A stretch of 64,000 nucleotides of DNA from Anaerolineae bacterium (lineage in GTDB: Bacteria > Chloroflexota > Anaerolineae > Aggregatilineales > J027), in NCBI GenBank assembly GCA_008933735.1, contig WBUL01000001.1:340057-404056 (forward strand), given 5' to 3'. A model generated the notes under the pieces. The model saw only the letters and a list, made by a program, of their open reading frames with translations, had not been told where the DNA came from and made no database searches. Position 1 is the stretch's first letter. Each line of letters opens with the position of its first letter. The translations under genes were made by a program, and so were the position numbers. This document shows positions 63,787-64,000 of the stretch, piece after piece.

Positions 63787-64000
63787 ATGCAGGAAAGATC
63801 AAAACGTCGTCCTGAATCGTCCCGCCAGATGGTCAAACACGGGATTATTGCGCTGTGTCGCTGCCAGATTCCTCTGGCGTTTACCACATTTCAGGCGGTT
63901 TACCACTCCCCGAACTGGCAGTTAAGAGATATTGCTGTCGCCGGATTAGGCGATATTCTGGACACAAAGTTCTATGCAGGCGAAAAAGCGGCTTCAGCGA
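63787..64000 (+). CDS. Unknown protein, 5' part only
   Basis: ATG starts one base after the upstream stop and the frame is open for 71 codons to the edge (MQERSKRRPESSRQMVKHG...). The start is basic and hydrophilic; the fragment IALCRCQIPLAFTTFQAVYH and NWQLRDIAVAGLGDIL might be the first helix pair of a HEAT-like or other helical protein. No Shine-Dalgarno is visible, but coupling to the upstream stop is possible. No family recognised. Confidence 0.4.
   Translation, partial: MQERSKRRPESSRQMVKHGIIALCRCQIPLAFTTFQAVYHSPNWQLRDIAVAGLGDILDTKFYAGEKAASA

Overview
The window is about 50-53% GC and densely coded. It looks like a chromosomal segment of a Chloroflexota bacterium, probably of the class Anaerolineae. 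That placement is inference: it rests on the gene mix (long-form HPF, a Tad/Flp secretion operon led by a DegS/DegU-like pair, GAF-rich giant histidine kinase, BMP-type nucleoside ABC transporters, a type-A2-like caa3 oxidase, HEAT-repeat proteins) and on no outer-membrane secretin gene being seen near the Tad genes. No rRNA, IS element, phage gene or CRISPR array is visible. There is one tRNA. No gap between genes exceeds 300 bases; the longest (420-596, about 177 b) holds the divergent promoters of an M23-like gene and uvrB. Many promoters carry an extended -10 (TGnTATAAT-like) with no clear -35.

Layout. 1-6485: a partial secreted M23-like protein, uvrB, the radical-SAM gene amrS, and a TetR-ABC exporter operon with a readable promoter and operator. 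6499-9456: tRNA-Leu(UAA), immediately followed by a lipoprotein gene that seems to use a non-AUG start, then two GT2 glycosyltransferases. 9431-19832 (minus strand): a DegU/DegS-like pair, cpaB, cpaE, tadA, tadB, tadC, then comF, long hpf and a nucleotidyltransferase-fold gene. 19965-27012: adenine deaminase and a first BMP-type nucleoside transporter whose ATPase has a predicted transmembrane hairpin inserted in its second nucleotide-binding domain. 27062-32134: a caa3-type cytochrome oxidase operon with a perfect TGTGA-N6-TCACA palindrome in its promoter, and a membrane-anchored sugar-dehydrogenase-like propeller.

32268-43954: a lipoprotein, dnaN, and a signalling block made of two single-domain response regulators, a 1903-residue hybrid histidine kinase (7 GAF-like domains, PAS, HisKA, HATPase, REC) and a threonine-synthase-like PLP enzyme fused to its own receiver domain, followed by an EamA transporter. 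43951-48945: a HEAT protein, a DUF1269-like membrane protein, an ECF sigma/anti-sigma/secreted-propeller operon and a YgjP-like metallopeptidase. 49029-60438: a xanthine-dehydrogenase-type molybdoenzyme (FAD subunit plus a fused FeS-Mo subunit) and a second BMP-type transporter with two tandem paralogous binding proteins, ending in a membrane SGNH-hydrolase-like gene that is frameshifted in a 10-A run. 60540-64000: a large transporter-HEAT-cyclic-nucleotide-binding fusion and the start of an unknown gene.

How the parts fit: the two BMP transporters, adenine deaminase and the XDH-like enzyme suggest purine scavenging and oxidation. The most unusual item is the kinase/response-regulator cluster ending in a metabolic PLP enzyme that carries a complete REC domain, which suggests phosphorelay control of an enzyme rather than of transcription.
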